Translations under genes and position numbers: made by a program
The notes under the pieces: model-generated
Database searches by the model: none
The model's input: only the letters and a program-made list of their open reading frames with translations
What the model was told of the DNA's origin: nothing
Shown: positions 13,033-13,283 of the stretch, one piece after another
Numbering within the stretch: position 1 is the stretch's first letter
Layout: every line of letters begins with the position of its first letter
Source: Candidatus Zambryskibacteria bacterium CG11_big_fil_rev_8_21_14_0_20_42_18
GTDB taxonomy: Bacteria; Patescibacteriota; Minisyncoccia; Phycocordibacterales; Zambryskibacteraceae
Direction of reading: 5' to 3'
Length of the DNA: 13,283 bases
Assembly (NCBI GenBank): GCA_002787855.1
Contig: PCVB01000030.1
Span: forward strand, 31,979 to 45,261

Positions 13033-13036
13033 TAGA
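13027..13036. repeat. GCCGGCTAGA direct repeat, copy 2
   Basis: Second copy of the word at 12940-12949; its first six bases also form the right arm of the hairpin at 12994-13032. Confidence 0.6.
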
Positions 13037-13071
13037 TATTACCTTATCACAATTGATAAATCATTGCTTTT

Positions 13072-13100
13072 TTGAAATACTGTACTTCTACGCGTTAATT
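13072..13100 (+). promoter_or_regulatory. Weak promoter candidate for tRNA-Lys and tRNA-Leu(UAG)
   Basis: TTGAAA (13072-13077), a 17-base spacer and TTAATT (13095-13100) would start transcription at about 13107, one base before tRNA-Lys. The -10 is poor, so this is tentative. An inverted repeat TTATCA/TGATAA (13044-13059) lies just upstream. Confidence 0.35.
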
Positions 13101-13107
13101 TGCGTAT

Positions 13108-13180
13108 GCGCCCATAGCTCAGCTGGTAGAGCAGGTCCCTCTTAAGGACAAGGTCCGAGGTTCGATCCCTCGTGGGCGCA
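13108..13180 (+). tRNA. tRNA-Lys (anticodon CUU), CCA not encoded
   Basis: Acceptor GCGCCCA pairs with TGGGCGC, discriminator A at 13180, then CTG, so CCA must be added after transcription. D arm GCTCAGCTGGTAGAGC, anticodon loop CTCTTAA (anticodon CUU), T arm CGAGGTTCGATCCCTCG. The anticodon stem opens with a G27-A43 mismatch. Only 2 bases separate it from the next tRNA. Confidence 0.95.
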
Positions 13181-13182
13181 CT

Positions 13183-13263
13183 GCCGAGGTGGTGAAATGG
13201 TAGACACGCCAGTTTTAGGAACTGGTCCCGCAAGGGATGGAGGTTCAAGTCCTCTCCTCGGCA
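13183..13263 (+). tRNA. tRNA-Leu (anticodon UAG), CCA not encoded
   Basis: Acceptor GCCGAGG pairs with CCTCGGC, discriminator A at 13263 followed by CAC, so CCA is not encoded. Anticodon stem CCAGT/ACTGG with loop TTTAGGA gives UAG. A long variable arm (TCCCGCAAGGGA) and T arm GAGGTTCAAGTCCTC confirm a class II leucine tRNA. Confidence 0.96.
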
Positions 13264-13283
13264 CACTTCAATTTTTGAGCTTG

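Noticed and set aside
13039..13266. Leftward 75-codon frame across tRNA-Lys and tRNA-Leu(UAG)
   Set aside because: It is a spurious translation of tRNA genes on the opposite strand.

Overview
The window looks like a chromosomal piece of a reduced bacterium, most likely from the Candidate Phyla Radiation (Patescibacteria, Parcubacteria-like). This is an inference from gene content and style: compact housekeeping proteins (an editing-less ThrRS, a short SMC without a recognisable hinge, RNase R without its N-terminal HTH), a NusB-Nudix fusion, tight gene packing and mRNAs that appear leaderless. TGA ends several genes at the expected place, so the standard bacterial code fits; this argues against the CPR lineages that read TGA as glycine.

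Left part (1-4868): the end of a membrane protein of unknown function with a good terminator, then a leftward pair dnaE-thrS (replicative DNA polymerase alpha subunit and threonyl-tRNA synthetase) separated by 9 bases. An 8-base palindrome, ATTATAAT, sits exactly midway between the dnaE start and the start of the divergent rnhB (RNase HII). It can serve as the -10 element in both directions, with both predicted +1 positions on the A of the start codons.

Middle part (4889-10158, rightward): rnhB; a stand-alone Nudix hydrolase with a near-consensus promoter and strong ribosome binding site; a terminator; then an apparent operon rpmF (L32) - nusB::nudix - rnc (RNase III) - smc. This joins ribosome assembly, rRNA transcription and processing, and chromosome organisation. 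It resembles the classical rpmF-plsX-fab-acpP-rnc-smc neighbourhood with the fatty-acid genes missing.

Right part (10159-13283): a TrpR-like regulator flanked on both sides by near-identical 20-base perfect palindromes, one lying inside its own promoter (autorepression plus a second, orphan operator); then leftward RNase R, transcribed behind tRNA-Cys(GCA) and tRNA-Leu(UAA), which abut with no spacer and encode CCA. On the other strand tRNA-Lys(CUU) and tRNA-Leu(UAG), without encoded CCA, run rightward. Between the two tRNA pairs lies a long hairpin with repeated GCCGGC motifs. No CRISPR array, insertion sequence or rRNA was seen. The most unusual items are the symmetric leaderless dnaE/rnhB promoter, the twin-operator TrpR-like cassette, the NusB-Nudix fusion and the short SMC.
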